A stretch of 64,000 bases of DNA from Aldehydirespirator sp965220645 (GCA_965220645.1 OZ244836.1:620001-684000); one strand, 5' to 3'. Numbered from the stretch's first letter, positions 7,931 to 16,990 are shown. Program-made: numbers and translations. The notes: generated by a model not told the origin, from the sequence alone.

Positions 7931-10005
7931 TCAGGGTTGTGCGCCGAACCAGGCGTCGTGGAGCCGTTGGTAGATGCCGCTCTCGATGAGTTCCAGCAGG
8001 GCAAGGTCGATGCGCTCTTGAAGTTCGGCGTCGTCCTCGCTCAGCATCAACCCGTACTGCACTCTCTGGAAGTCGGCGCCCACCGTTGTGACCTCGCCGG
8101 CGCCCTCGCGGGAAGCGTGGAACTGCAGTACCGGGGCTTCGAACACCACCGCGTCGACGTCGCCTGCTAACAGGAGGGGATAGGCGTCCTCGATGTTGTC
8201 CACCAGCACCGGGCCGATCCCGATCGAGGGCAGATATGTCTCACCGGCGGAGTGGGTGACAGTGGCCACCCGGCGGCCCGCGAGATCCGACGGCCCCGAG
8301 ATCCCGGATCGCAGTTCGCTGACGGCCAGCGAGGAGGCGATGGCCGCCGTGAAGCTGGCAAAGACCAGGGTTCCCAGTGCTATCCACACCAGCGCGAGCA
8401 CCCGGCCCCGCGTGCCCCGGGCCACCTTGTCGCCGTAGCCGACGGTGCTCATGGTCACCACCGACCAGTAGAACGAGTCCCAGATGCCCCGGCGGTAGGG
8501 AATCGCGAAGTCGGGGTTGTGGTGGCGCTCCGACCACCAGATCAGGTGGGCGGCCACCAGTACAGCCAATCCGAACACAACCAACAGCCAGGGCAGGTCC
8601 GACGAGGCGATGGCCGTGAAGAACGACCTGATCCGGTCAGTGACGCCGCGTGAGGACTCGTTGGGGACCAGGATGGTCAAACCCGATTCGAGCACCGGCA
8701 GCGAGAAGTCGACGGTCTCCTCGCGGGACTCGGTGATGGCCACCCCGCCCAACCCCACCTGGGCCAGACCGCGGCTGATGTCGTCGATCTGTTTGGCCAC
8801 GGTGTCCACTGCGTATATCTCCGTCGACAGGGACAGCTTGTCCGCCACCAGCCGGATCAGCTCCACCTCGAACCCGCTGTAGGCACGGTTCTCGTAGATC
8901 ACGAAGGGCGGCAGGGCCCGCGCCGCCACCGTCAGGGTGCCTCCGGCCGCAGTCTCGTCGCTTTGAGAGTCGTCCAGCGCGACTGCATCGGGATCAGCGG
9001 CCGAGATCCAGCGGTTGACCAGGGCAGCATTGGACGCCACCCACTCCTCGGCATGGCGCCGTATGTCGGCGGGGTCTCCACCCAGTGTCACCATCCGGAC
9101 GTTCTGCGCCGATATGTCGGCCAGGGGGATAACCACCTGCTCCAGCAGCGTGCGCACCGAGGGTTGGCGTCCAAGAATTTCGAGTTGGCGACGGCACGGA
9201 TGTCGTTGGGGGGCCAGCCGGCCTGGCAGGGGTCGGCGGCGCATCCGGGAAGACCGGCGATCGTCGTCTGGTCGAGGGCTGCGGCCTGGTCCTGGGGCAA
9301 CGACGGGAAGGGGGTCTCCAGCCACACCACGTCCGAGCCGGGCACCAGCTCGCCTACCGTCCAGTTCGGGGTCCAGGTGAAGTACAGCACGGGCTGCCCG
9401 GCCCGGAAGCGGTTGATGGTCTCCGCGATCAGGGGCGGGTAGTCGCCCTGCACCTGCTCGACGGTGCCGGTCAGGCCGTAGGACTCCAGGTGGTGGTCGA
9501 TGGTGGCGGCGCAGGACCATCCGACGTTGCAGCCCACCAGGTCGGCCCGGCGGTCGCCGTCCACATCGAACAGTGCGGCCACGGTTGGGTCGGCGAGATC
9601 CCCGAGGTTGGTGATCCCGTGAGCGGTGGCCGTGGCGGCATCGACGAAGTAGCCCTGTAGCGCCCCGTCGTCCACCGCGGTGCCTACCTTGGACACCGCG
9701 GCATCGTCGGCGATGAACACGTCATGGGCCGGGAACCAGCCGTTGGCCCACAGGTCGACCTCGCCTTGGGCCACCGCCTCATAGAACTCGGCATTGCCCA
9801 TTGTCACCGGGCCGTCCACCCGGAAGCCGAGCCTCTCCAGCAGCAGCCGGTACACCTCTGCCTGAAACCAGCCGGTGTCCCAGGTGGCCCGGGCCAGACG
9901 CGCCCGGGGTGCGCCATCGGGGGCGTCCTGCGCGGCTGCGGCACCCAGCGGAAGCACCAGCGTGGCTACGACAAGCACCACGATGGCGATTGAGGCTCGG
10001 CGCAT
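7931..10005 (-). CDS. Glycine-betaine-type binding protein fused to a GluR0-like ligand-gated K+ channel (one frameshift)
   Basis: Two overlapping frames join into one 691-residue protein if one base is restored. In coding orientation the first frame reads ...NSKFLDAN and then goes out of phase. The second frame resumes with PSVRTLLEQVVIPLADISAQN, exactly as in the intact paralogue at 12047-13087. The break maps to a three-base G run on the plus strand (9161-9163) where four are expected. Reconstructed order: signal peptide (1-25); OpuAC/ProX-type substrate-binding domain (about 30-335); S1 half of a second binding domain (about 355-450); membrane helix (470-489); pore loop with the K+ selectivity filter TVGYGD (521-526); second helix (535-557); S2 half (565-691). 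S1-pore-S2 is the GluR0 layout. The neighbouring BCCT transporter and binding protein suggest betaine or a similar osmolyte as ligand (inference). Confidence 0.82.
9161..9163. other. Apparent single-base deletion site in a homopolymer
   Basis: Plus-strand GGG within GAGGGTTGG. Restoring a fourth G reads Asn-Pro-Ser-Val-Arg and links the binding-protein frame to the channel frame without loss of homology on either side. It may be a sequencing error or a recent inactivating mutation. Confidence 0.7.
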
Positions 10006-10188
10006 AGACGGCACCCGGGTAGACGTGGGACAAACAGTAGTACCCCTTGCACCACGCCCCTTGCGAAGAATCGCTGGCGCAGATTCAGAGCAGCCACTAC
10101 AGTCATTGCATACCTGGCTCTGCGCCAGCTCGACCACTCGTGTTGTATGTAGGTCCAGGTCTAAGGGATGACAATCCGGAGGACCGTT

Positions 10189-12015
10189 ATGGACGCCGAA
10201 GACACCGGGGCAGAAGTGGATCCGCGGATCCACCGCAGCCCCGACGACACCGACATCAATCTGACCGAGGCGACCCTCGCCCTGCATGACTGGGAGGAGG
10301 AGGAGGAACGCCGCCGAGAGGAGGCGATCAGCAACCGCAAGTCATTCGAGGGTCTGCAGGTCGATCCCGACATCGATTTCTACCCCGAGGTGGCCGACCG
10401 GGAGCCCGGGGACCGCAACATCGTGCGCGCCGGGTTCGACATTCACCCGCAGGTGACCTTCTGGTCGGCGGGGTTCCTGGCGGTGTTCATCAGCTTGTCG
10501 GTGTTCGCCAGCGACCAGACGTCGGCGGTGTTCAGCGCGATTCTCGACTTCATCAACGGGTCGCTCGGCTGGTTCTACATCCTCGACTTCAACATCTTCG
10601 TGCTGGTGGCGATGTACTTCGCCTTCAGCCGGTTCGGGAAGATCAAGTTGGGCGGTCCCTTCGCCCGGCCGGAGTTCTCCACTCCCTCCTGGTATGCGAT
10701 GCTGCTGTCGGCGGGTCTCGGCATCGGTCTGATGTTCTGGGGAGTGGCAGAGCCGATCTTCCACTTCACATCACCGCCGCCGCTGTTCGATGTGGATCCC
10801 GGCACCGCGGATGCCGGCAAGGCCGCGCTGGCCACCACCTACCTGCATTGGGGGGTCCACGGCTGGGCCCTCTACGGGCTGGTGGCGCTGGCCCTGGGCT
10901 TCTTCGCCTACAACCGGGGACTGCCGCTCACGTTCCGTTCGATCTTCTACCCGATTCTCGGGCCGAGGATCTACGGTCCTTGGGGCCACGCCATCGACAT
11001 CCTCACCGTCATCGCCACCCTGTTCGGGCTGGCCACTTCGCTGGGCTTCGGCGCCCAGCAGGCTTCGGCCGGCCTGAACAAGCTCTTCGGAGCGCCCGAC
11101 AACCTCCTATTCCAGATCATTCTGATCCTCGCCATCACCGGACTGGCCACCATCTCGGTGGTCGCGGGTCTCGATGCGGGGGTCAAGCGGCTCAGCGAGC
11201 TGAACATCTGGCTGGCAGGAGCATTCCTGGTCTTCGTGCTGCTGGTCGGCCCGACGCTGTTCGTGTTGTCGCTGTTCACCCAGAGCCTCGGCTACTACGT
11301 CCAGGTGCTGCCGGAGTTCGCGTTCTGGAACGCGGCGTTCTCAGAGACCCAGTGGCAGGCGTGGTGGACGATCTTCTACTGGGGATGGTGGATCTCATGG
11401 TCGCCGTTCGTGGGAATGTTCATCGCCCGGATCTCCAAGGGCCGCTCGGTGCGCGAGCTGCTCGTGGGCGTGATCTTCCTCCCGTCGATCCTGTGCTTCC
11501 TGTGGATGTCGGTCTTCGGCGGCTCCGCCATCAACCTGCAGATGACCGGAGAGCGCGACGTGGCCACCGCGGTCAACGAGAACGTGGCCACGGCCCTGTT
11601 CGACATGCTGGAGGCGTTCCCGCTCACTGAGATCGTCTCGTTCGTCGGCGTCCTGCTGCTGGTCTCCTTCTTCGTGACCTCATCGGACTCCGGCTCACTG
11701 GTGGTCGACCACCTCACCTCCGGGGGCAAGCTCGACTCGCCCAAGCCCCAGAGGGTCTTCTGGGCCGTGATGGAGGGGCTGGTGGCGATCGCGCTGCTGA
11801 TCGGCGGCGGGCTGAGCGCCCTGCAGACCGCGGCGGTCTCGATCGGGCTGCCGTTCGCAGTGATCCTTCTCGTCATGTGCTGGAGCATGAAGAAGGCCTT
11901 CACCGAGGAGCTCGACCTGCTCGAGAGTCACTACGACGAACAGATATTCCGCTCGCAGCACAGCGGCCTGATCGCCCAAGTGAAGGAGCGGCTCACAGAG
12001 GGGGTAAAGACGTGA
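10189..12015 (+). CDS. BCCT family transporter (betaine/choline/carnitine type)
   Basis: A 608-residue, 12-helix secondary transporter. Family marks are GLGIGLMFWGVAEPIFHF, YLHWGVHGWALYGLVALALG and the signature FYWGWWISWSPFVGMFIARISKGR, whose tryptophans line the betaine site in BetP-type carriers, plus FFVTSSDSGS late in the protein. A long acidic N-terminal tail of about 90 residues precedes helix 1, and a charged C-terminal tail follows the last helix; such tails are osmosensing in BetP. The ATG at 10189 is preferred over 10168 because GGAGG at 10178-10182 sits 6 bases upstream. The next gene is a betaine-type binding protein, 31 bases downstream. Confidence 0.92.
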   Translation: MDAEDTGAEVDPRIHRSPDDTDINLTEATLALHDWEEEEERRREEAISNRKSFEGLQVDPDIDFYPEVADREPGDRNIVRAGFDIHPQVTFWSAGFLAVFISLSVFASDQTSAVFSAILDFINGSLGWFYILDFNIFVLVAMYFAFSRFGKIKLGGPFARPEFSTPSWYAMLLSAGLGIGLMFWGVAEPIFHFTSPPPLFDVDPGTADAGKAALATTYLHWGVHGWALYGLVALALGFFAYNRGLPLTFRSIFYPILGPRIYGPWGHAIDILTVIATLFGLATSLGFGAQQASAGLNKLFGAPDNLLFQIILILAITGLATISVVAGLDAGVKRLSELNIWLAGAFLVFVLLVGPTLFVLSLFTQSLGYYVQVLPEFAFWNAAFSETQWQAWWTIFYWGWWISWSPFVGMFIARISKGRSVRELLVGVIFLPSILCFLWMSVFGGSAINLQMTGERDVATAVNENVATALFDMLEAFPLTEIVSFVGVLLLVSFFVTSSDSGSLVVDHLTSGGKLDSPKPQRVFWAVMEGLVAIALLIGGGLSALQTAAVSIGLPFAVILLVMCWSMKKAFTEELDLLESHYDEQIFRSQHSGLIAQVKERLTEGVKT

Positions 12016-12046
12016 CGGGCGGACTTCAGAAGCGAGGAGGCTCGAA

Positions 12047-13087
12047 ATGAGTATTCGCAAGAACCGAGGCCTGATGCTGGTCGGGCTGTTGGCCGCTCTG
12101 GTCGTCGTGGCTCTCGCTGTGATCTTCAGCGGCGGCGACGAGGACGACGACGGCGAGGTGACGATGGCCCGCGCCGACTGGAACAGCGGCCACATGCAGG
12201 CGGCCATCTACGCCCAGCTCATCGGCGAGCTCGGCTACGCGGTGACCGATCCTGCCGATCACACCCTCAGTCCCAACGCGTTCTACCCGGCGCTGGCCAC
12301 CGGCCAGTACGACCTATGGGTGAACGGCTGGTTCCCCACCCACGACATCTACCTGGAAGGAGAGCTGGTCGCCGGGCTGTCGATCGAACTCGACATCGAA
12401 CCGGTCGGCGAGCAGGCGCCATCCGGCGCGCTCCAGGGGTACATGATCGACAAGGCCACCGCCGACAGCATGGGCATCACCTCGATGAGCCAGCTGGCGG
12501 ACTCGTCGGTCGCCGCGGTGTTCGATCAGGACAGCGACGGCCTCGCCGACCTGATCGGATGCAACGCGGGCTGGGGCTGTGCAACCATCATCGACAACCA
12601 CATTGCCGAACTCGACTGGGGCTCCAATGTGGAGCAGGTGTCGGGCGCATACGGCGATCTGATGCAGGGAGTTCAGGACAGGGTGGCGGCCGGTGAGCCG
12701 GTGCTGTTCTATGCCTGGACGCCCAACTGGACCTACCAGGCACTCGCGCCAGGTGTAGACGCGGTCTGGCTGGAGTCGCCGGCTCTGGAAGACGATGAGG
12801 GCAACACTGAGGTCCGGGGCCTTGCCGGCTGTGCCGGCAACCCCTGCAACCTCGGATGGCCGGTCAACAGCATCCGTGCTGTGGGCAACACCAACTTCCT
12901 CGACGACAATGCCGACATCCGGCGCCTGCTCGAGGAAGTGACGATCCCGCTCGGCGACATCGCCGCTCAGAACGCGAAGATGGCCGCCGGCGACTACTCC
13001 GAGGCTCAGATCAATGCTGACGCGGCCTCATGGATCGCAGACAATCGAGCCCTGGTCGACATCTGGCTGACGACAGCTCGCGGCTGA
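12047..13087 (+). CDS. Glycine betaine/proline-type substrate-binding protein (OpuAC/ProX domain), membrane-anchored
   Basis: A 346-residue protein: an N-terminal signal or anchor helix (about residues 9-27), an Asp/Glu-rich stretch, then an OpuAC-type binding domain. Visible family segments are ARADWNSGHMQAAIYAQLIGELGY, LWVNGWFPTHDIY, LIGCNAGWGCATIIDNH and LFYAWTPNWTYQALAPG. It is clearly paralogous to the N-terminal half of the channel fusion at 7931-10005. No ABC permease or ATPase accompanies it. It lies directly behind a BCCT carrier, so it may feed or sense the carrier's substrate rather than serve a classical ProU system (inference). AGCGAGGAGG ends about 7 bases before the ATG. Confidence 0.88.
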   Translation: MSIRKNRGLMLVGLLAALVVVALAVIFSGGDEDDDGEVTMARADWNSGHMQAAIYAQLIGELGYAVTDPADHTLSPNAFYPALATGQYDLWVNGWFPTHDIYLEGELVAGLSIELDIEPVGEQAPSGALQGYMIDKATADSMGITSMSQLADSSVAAVFDQDSDGLADLIGCNAGWGCATIIDNHIAELDWGSNVEQVSGAYGDLMQGVQDRVAAGEPVLFYAWTPNWTYQALAPGVDAVWLESPALEDDEGNTEVRGLAGCAGNPCNLGWPVNSIRAVGNTNFLDDNADIRRLLEEVTIPLGDIAAQNAKMAAGDYSEAQINADAASWIADNRALVDIWLTTARG

Positions 13088-13107
13088 GGCGCCACGCTCT
13101 CACCCCC

Positions 13108-13155
13108 CGAACGGAGTCGGGTCGTGCCGTCAGGTGCTCGGCCCGGCTCCGTTCG
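13108..13155. terminator. Bidirectional terminator-like hairpin
   Basis: The arms 13108-13121 and 13142-13155 pair over 14 bases with one G-T mismatch, around a 20-base loop. It lies in the 92-base gap between convergent genes (binding protein and 2Fe-2S subunit), where a shared terminator is expected. There is no clear T run. Confidence 0.6.
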
Positions 13156-13179
13156 AACCCGCTGGGCGGTATAGGCGGG

Positions 13180-13686
13180 TCAACAAGGGGCTGCGGTCTC
13201 TGAGGTGTTCCATGCTTGGGTGACCGCGGCGACGATGTTCTGATATCCGGTGCACCGGCACAGGTTGCCCGAGAGCAGTTCGACCACGCGTTCAGGCTCT
13301 CGCCAGTCTTCGGGGTCGACGCTCTCCAGGGTCATCAGGAACCCTGCGGTGCAGAAGCCGCATTGGAGAGCGTGGTTGTCGTGGAAGGCCTGCTGCATCG
13401 GTGACAGGGAACCGGAGCTTGCGGGAGCGAGGTCCTCGACGGTGCGGATCTCGCTGCCGTCGGCCTGCACGGCCAGCGTCAGGCACGACCGCACGGCGTC
13501 GCCGTCGACGATCACGGTGCAGGCGCCGCAGTAGCCGTGTTCGCAACCGAGGTGCGTGCCCGTGAGGCCCAGCGTGTCGCGGATGTAGTCCGACAGCAGC
13601 ATCCGGGCCGCGACGCGGTGCCGGCGGGAACGGCCGTTGACCGTCACCTCGACATCGACCTCCGAGACCGGCTCGAGGATCGTCAT
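13180..13686 (-). CDS. 2Fe-2S subunit of a molybdenum hydroxylase (CoxS/XdhC-type small subunit)
   Basis: A 168-residue protein carrying both [2Fe-2S] clusters of xanthine oxidase family enzymes: the plant-ferredoxin type site GCEHGYCGACTVIVDG with a following Cys in VRSCL, and the C-terminal four-Cys site QCGFCTAGF ... CRCTGY. It passes electrons between the Mo-cofactor subunit and the FAD subunit. Its ATG overlaps the stop of the FAD subunit gene (ATGA at 13683-13686), the normal operon arrangement. The large subunit of this operon is truncated, so the enzyme probably no longer forms from this locus. Confidence 0.93.
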   Translation of the reverse strand: MTILEPVSEVDVEVTVNGRSRRHRVAARMLLSDYIRDTLGLTGTHLGCEHGYCGACTVIVDGDAVRSCLTLAVQADGSEIRTVEDLAPASSGSLSPMQQAFHDNHALQCGFCTAGFLMTLESVDPEDWREPERVVELLSGNLCRCTGYQNIVAAVTQAWNTSETAAPC

Positions 13687-14549
13687 GCGGCCTCCCCGTT
13701 CGCCAGCGCGCGCCGGGCGGCCCGAACCAGCAGGGTCGCCACCGCCTCCTGGCGGTACCAGGAGGTGGCGTGGATGTCATCGAACGCGTCGGCGGTGTCT
13801 TGCACCGCGGCCTCCATGAGCCCGCTGCCGGGATGGTCCGGCGCCCAGCCCGAGATCGCGTCCTCGGCGGAGGCCAGGCGGGTGGGAACGCCCCCGACCC
13901 CGAAGCCGACGAGACGAGCCGAACGCACGGCCCCGCCGTCGACGTTGATCACCGCGACCAATCCGGCGACGGCGAAGTCGCCGGCACGGCGGCAGATCTC
14001 ATCCACCACGGTCACAGAGCCGGCCGGTGTGGCGGGAAAGTGGACTTCGGTCAAGATCTCTGCGTCTTCAAGAGCCGTCCAGAACGGGCCGAGGAAGAAG
14101 TCCGGCGCGGTCACCGCGCGGTGCCCGTCGGGTCCTGCGATCCCGATCACGGCGCCGGTAGCGACCGCCAGGGCGGGCAACTCTGCGGCAGGGTCGGCGT
14201 GGGCGATGCTGCCACAGACCGTGCCCCGGTTGCGGATCTGCAGATGCCCCACATGGCGCAGCGCGGCTCGCAGTCCGGGCACGGCCCTGGCCGCGGCGTC
14301 GTCGTTGAGCACGCGGTTCTGGGTGGCTGCCGCGCCGACGGTCACACCGCTCTCATCCGTGGCCACGCCCTGGAGGTCGGCCACACGCCCGATGTCCACC
14401 AATAGCGAGACGTCGGTCAGCCGGAAGTTCATGGCCGGTATCAGGCTCTGGCCGCCCGCCAGCACCCGGCTGGACTCGTCGCTGTTGAGAGCCTCGACTG
14501 CTTCGGCCACAGTGGCCGGCCGGCAGTAGTCGAACGGGGCGGGCTTCAC
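13683..14549 (-). CDS. FAD-binding subunit of a molybdenum hydroxylase (CoxM-type)
   Basis: A 288-residue medium subunit. The FAD pyrophosphate motif is seen as VLAGGQSLIPAMNFR near residue 33 and the second FAD motif as IRNRGTVCGSIAHADPAAELPAL near 110. Start: the GTG at 14549 overlaps the stop of the large subunit (GTGA) and begins the conserved sequence KPAPFDYCRPATVAEAVEAL. The frame continues further upstream but only as a shadow of the large subunit. Order in the operon is large (broken), medium, small. Confidence 0.92.
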   Translation of the reverse strand: MKPAPFDYCRPATVAEAVEALNSDESSRVLAGGQSLIPAMNFRLTDVSLLVDIGRVADLQGVATDESGVTVGAAATQNRVLNDDAAARAVPGLRAALRHVGHLQIRNRGTVCGSIAHADPAAELPALAVATGAVIGIAGPDGHRAVTAPDFFLGPFWTALEDAEILTEVHFPATPAGSVTVVDEICRRAGDFAVAGLVAVINVDGGAVRSARLVGFGVGGVPTRLASAEDAISGWAPDHPGSGLMEAAVQDTADAFDDIHATSWYRQEAVATLLVRAARRALANGEAA

Positions 14550-15200
14550 GGGTTGCCCTCTGCTGTGCCGCCGGCAGCCCCTGCGGCCCGCAACGCGGCG
14601 CGGACCGCGACCGGCGTGACAGGGCACTCTTCCAGGTCGACGCCCCACTCCGACAGGGCATCGGACACGGCGCCGACCAGGACGGCAGGCGGGCCGATCG
14701 TGCCGCCCTCGCCGCATCCCTTTACTCCCAGCGGCTGGTCCGGCGCGGGCGATTCGAAGTGATCGATGGAGATGTTCGGCACCTCCGCGCATGTCGGCAC
14801 GAGGTAGTCCATGAACGAAGCGAACCTCGGGTAGGCGGTGTCGGAGTCGTACTGGAAGTGCTCGTACATCGCGCCTGCGATCCCCTGAGCCACCCCGCCG
14901 TGGATCTGGCCCTCGACTAAGGCGGGGTTGATGAGCGTCCCGCAGTCATGGACCACGATGTAGTCCTCAATGTTCACCTCGCCAGTGCTGATCCGAACAC
15001 TGACGATCCCGATGTGGGCGCCGTTGGACCAACTCGCGGCCGAGTTGAACCTGCCGGTGTTGTCGGGTTGATGCTCCAGGTGCTCGGGGTGGTAGTAGCC
15101 CGAGGTCTCCAGCCCCTCCTCCATGCCGTCGGGCAGGTCCACCTTTCGGATCCATGCTGCGGTGGCCACCTGGGCCCAGCTGATCGAGGGCTGACTGCTG
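14546..15200 (-). pseudogene. Molybdopterin-binding large subunit (CoxL/XDH type), C-terminal remnant
   Basis: Homology begins at about SISWAQVATAAW and runs to the stop, roughly 215 residues. It keeps the C-terminal marks of the family, including VHDCGTLINPALVEGQIHGGVAQGIAGA and the active-site segment GVKGCGEGG with the catalytic Glu. A complete subunit is about 750-800 residues, so more than 500 N-terminal residues are missing. The DNA upstream of about 15200 is unrelated and leads directly into the divergent arfB-like gene. This is a 5' deletion, not a frameshift. No insertion sequence is visible at the junction. Confidence 0.88.
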
Positions 15201-15256
15201 CTGTGTCGACAGCGTGTATCCGGGGCGGCCTGGTGCAGGCATGTAGGGTCGTTCGC

Positions 15257-15676
15257 ATGGACCGGGTGCTCATGTTCGCCGGCGGAGGGGTGCCGGCCAC
15301 CGCGGTCGTGTGGCGCTTCGATCCCTCTGGGGGTCCCGGAGGACAGCACGCCAACCGCTCCAGCACCCGAGTCGAGGCCGTGGTTGATCTCACAACGGCC
15401 GGCGATGTCGAGCCCGACGTACGGGAGCGGCTCGTTGCGAGGTTCGGTGCCGAGTTGCGGGTGGTCGTTGATGACACCCGATCACAGGCCCGCAACCGTG
15501 AGATCGCGCTCGATCGTCTGGAAGCACGGCTGCGCGACGGGCTAGCCGTTGCCAAACCGAGGAAGCCGACCCGGCCGCCGCGTGCGGCTAAGGCCCGGCG
15601 GTTGCAGGCAAAGCGCCGTCGCTCCGAGACCAAGCGCGGCCGTGGCCGTATCGATCGGGCCAGCCACGACGCCTAG
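15257..15676 (+). CDS. arfB: ArfB-like peptidyl-tRNA hydrolase for stalled ribosome rescue
   Basis: A 139-residue protein with the class I release factor GGQ motif (SGGPGGQHANRSSTRVE) near residue 26, and a basic C-terminal tail (RPPRAAKARRLQAKRRR) that in ArfB/YaeJ inserts in the empty mRNA channel. There is no codon-recognition domain, as expected for this family. It hydrolyses peptidyl-tRNA on ribosomes that have run off an mRNA. The ATG at 15257 gives the family length; an upstream extension of the frame overlaps the truncated CoxL remnant. Confidence 0.9.
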   Translation: MDRVLMFAGGGVPATAVVWRFDPSGGPGGQHANRSSTRVEAVVDLTTAGDVEPDVRERLVARFGAELRVVVDDTRSQARNREIALDRLEARLRDGLAVAKPRKPTRPPRAAKARRLQAKRRRSETKRGRGRIDRASHDA

Positions 15677-15864
15677 GTGTATTGCCTCCTTACGAGTTCG
15701 TCGCGCGAAACCTGAACCGCCTCGTGGGCGTTTGCGAGTTCGAGGTTGACCTGCTCGAGGTCGGTGCGGATCTCATCTATCCGGTGCTCAAGTTGCCCGA
15801 CAACGAGTCCCCGGTTGGGGCCTTGGCGGCCACCGATCGACCGTACAGTGTAGCCGTGGCTCAT
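15673..15864 (-). CDS. Possible small coiled-coil protein
   Basis: A 63-residue reading frame whose C-terminal 40 residues (QLEHRIDEIRTDLEQVNLE and onward) look like a genuine amphipathic coiled coil. It would be convergent with arfB and divergent from the hemolysin III-like gene, with overlapping starts, which argues against it. Not recognised as a known family. Confidence 0.3.
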   Translation of the reverse strand: MSHGYTVRSIGGRQGPNRGLVVGQLEHRIDEIRTDLEQVNLELANAHEAVQVSRDELVRRQYT

Positions 15865-16509
15865 CATCGGCTCGCCGATGTCGACGAGCGCCCCACCTGG
15901 CGGGGCCGGACCCATCTGTGGGCCTTCGGTGTGGCCCTGCCGGCGACGGTCGTGCTGGTGGCGGGGGCCCACCCGGGGCGCCCCCGGCTGGCCGCCCTCA
16001 TCTACGCCATCACGCTGGTGGCCATGTTCGGGTTCTCGGCCGCTCACCACCGGCTGGAGCTCACCCACCGGGCCGGCGCCGTCCTGCGCCGCCTCGACCA
16101 TTGCGCCATCTACGCCCTCATTGCCGGCACCTACGCCCCGGTCTGCCTGGTGGCGCTGCCGCCGCGGTGGGGCATCCCCCTGCTTGCGATCGTGGCCGGC
16201 GCGGCCGGGGTCGGGATGGGAATCAAGCTGGTGGCCTTCGGCCGGCTGAACGTGACCAGCTACGTGATGTACCCGGCTCTGGGCTGGGTGTCGGTGGTAG
16301 CCATGCCGATCCTGGTCCGCCACCTCAGCGCCGCCCAGCTCGCCCTGATCCTGGCCGGCGGGTTCGCCTACACGGTAGGGATGGTCGTCCTGTGGCGGCG
16401 GTGGCCCGATCCGCGGCCTCAGCGCTTCGGCTACCACGAGGTCTGGCACCTGTTCACCATCGTGGCCGCAGCCTTGCACTTCGCGGCCGTCGCCTCAGTG
16501 GTCCGCTGA
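15856..16509 (+). CDS. Hemolysin III / PAQR family membrane protein
   Basis: A 217-residue integral membrane protein with about seven hydrophobic segments. The family metal-site residues are visible: FSAAHHRLELTHR after helix 2, RLDHCAIYALIAGTYAPVCLVAL in the middle, and FGYHEVWHLFTIVAAALHF at the end (His-x3-His). The GTG at 15856 is used because upstream residues look unlike the family; no strong ribosome binding site is visible, so the start is tentative. Related bacterial proteins (YqfA, HlyIII) act in membrane lipid homeostasis. Cytolytic activity should not be assumed. Confidence 0.85.
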   Translation: MAHHRLADVDERPTWRGRTHLWAFGVALPATVVLVAGAHPGRPRLAALIYAITLVAMFGFSAAHHRLELTHRAGAVLRRLDHCAIYALIAGTYAPVCLVALPPRWGIPLLAIVAGAAGVGMGIKLVAFGRLNVTSYVMYPALGWVSVVAMPILVRHLSAAQLALILAGGFAYTVGMVVLWRRWPDPRPQRFGYHEVWHLFTIVAAALHFAAVASVVR

Positions 16510-16524
16510 ACCTGACCGTTGAAC

Positions 16525-16703
16525 CAGATCGCCTCGCAGCCGAGAATCCGACTTGGGGCGACCGCCGCATCCACGGCGAACTTGCCGGGCTCGGCCACAC
16601 CATCGCAGCGTCAACTATCTGGCAGATCCTCAAGAACGCCGATATTGAACCCGCACCCACGCGATCGAAGGTGACGTGGTCCGGGTTCCTGCGGTCCCTC
16701 TGA
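16525..16703 (+). pseudogene. Integrase-core transposase, internal fragment
   Basis: About 58 residues (AAENPTWGDRRIHGELAGLG ... PAPTRSKVTWSGFLR) match residues of the IS transposase at 37810-38858 almost word for word. It has no start, no DDE motifs and no ends, so it is a decayed fragment. The rest of 16704-16990 shows nothing I can identify. Confidence 0.8.
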
Positions 16704-16990
16704 TCTGCGGTACCTTGGTGCCTCTGTTCTTGGAGCCATCTGTGTCGTCGACCGCGAAGAGGGCGGCTCCGAGAGTCTCGCAGAGGACGGGGTTGTCCTG
16801 AAGAGCCTCTTCCGAGCCTCTGAACTGGAGGCCGCATCCCGCGCCGATCCCAAGCCGGAGTAAGGACGCAGCGATCCTGGAACGTGTCGTGGGCGCTGGA
16901 GGGCAAGGGCGCCGGTCAGAGGCATGAACCTTCAATCACGCATTCTTAGGCTCTCGTGCCTGGCGAGTCGGGTTTGGGCAGACTGAGCTG

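Noticed and set aside
7931..9520. K+ channel as an independent gene starting at 9520
   Set aside because: The first 118 residues are Arg/Pro-rich shadow sequence of the binding-protein frame; conserved sequence begins exactly where the other frame loses homology, so a frameshift is the better explanation.
15673..16479. The full 268-residue minus-strand frame opposite the hemolysin III-like gene
   Set aside because: The N-terminal 200 residues are Gly/His/Pro-rich shadow of the membrane protein; only the last about 63 residues could be a gene, listed with low confidence.
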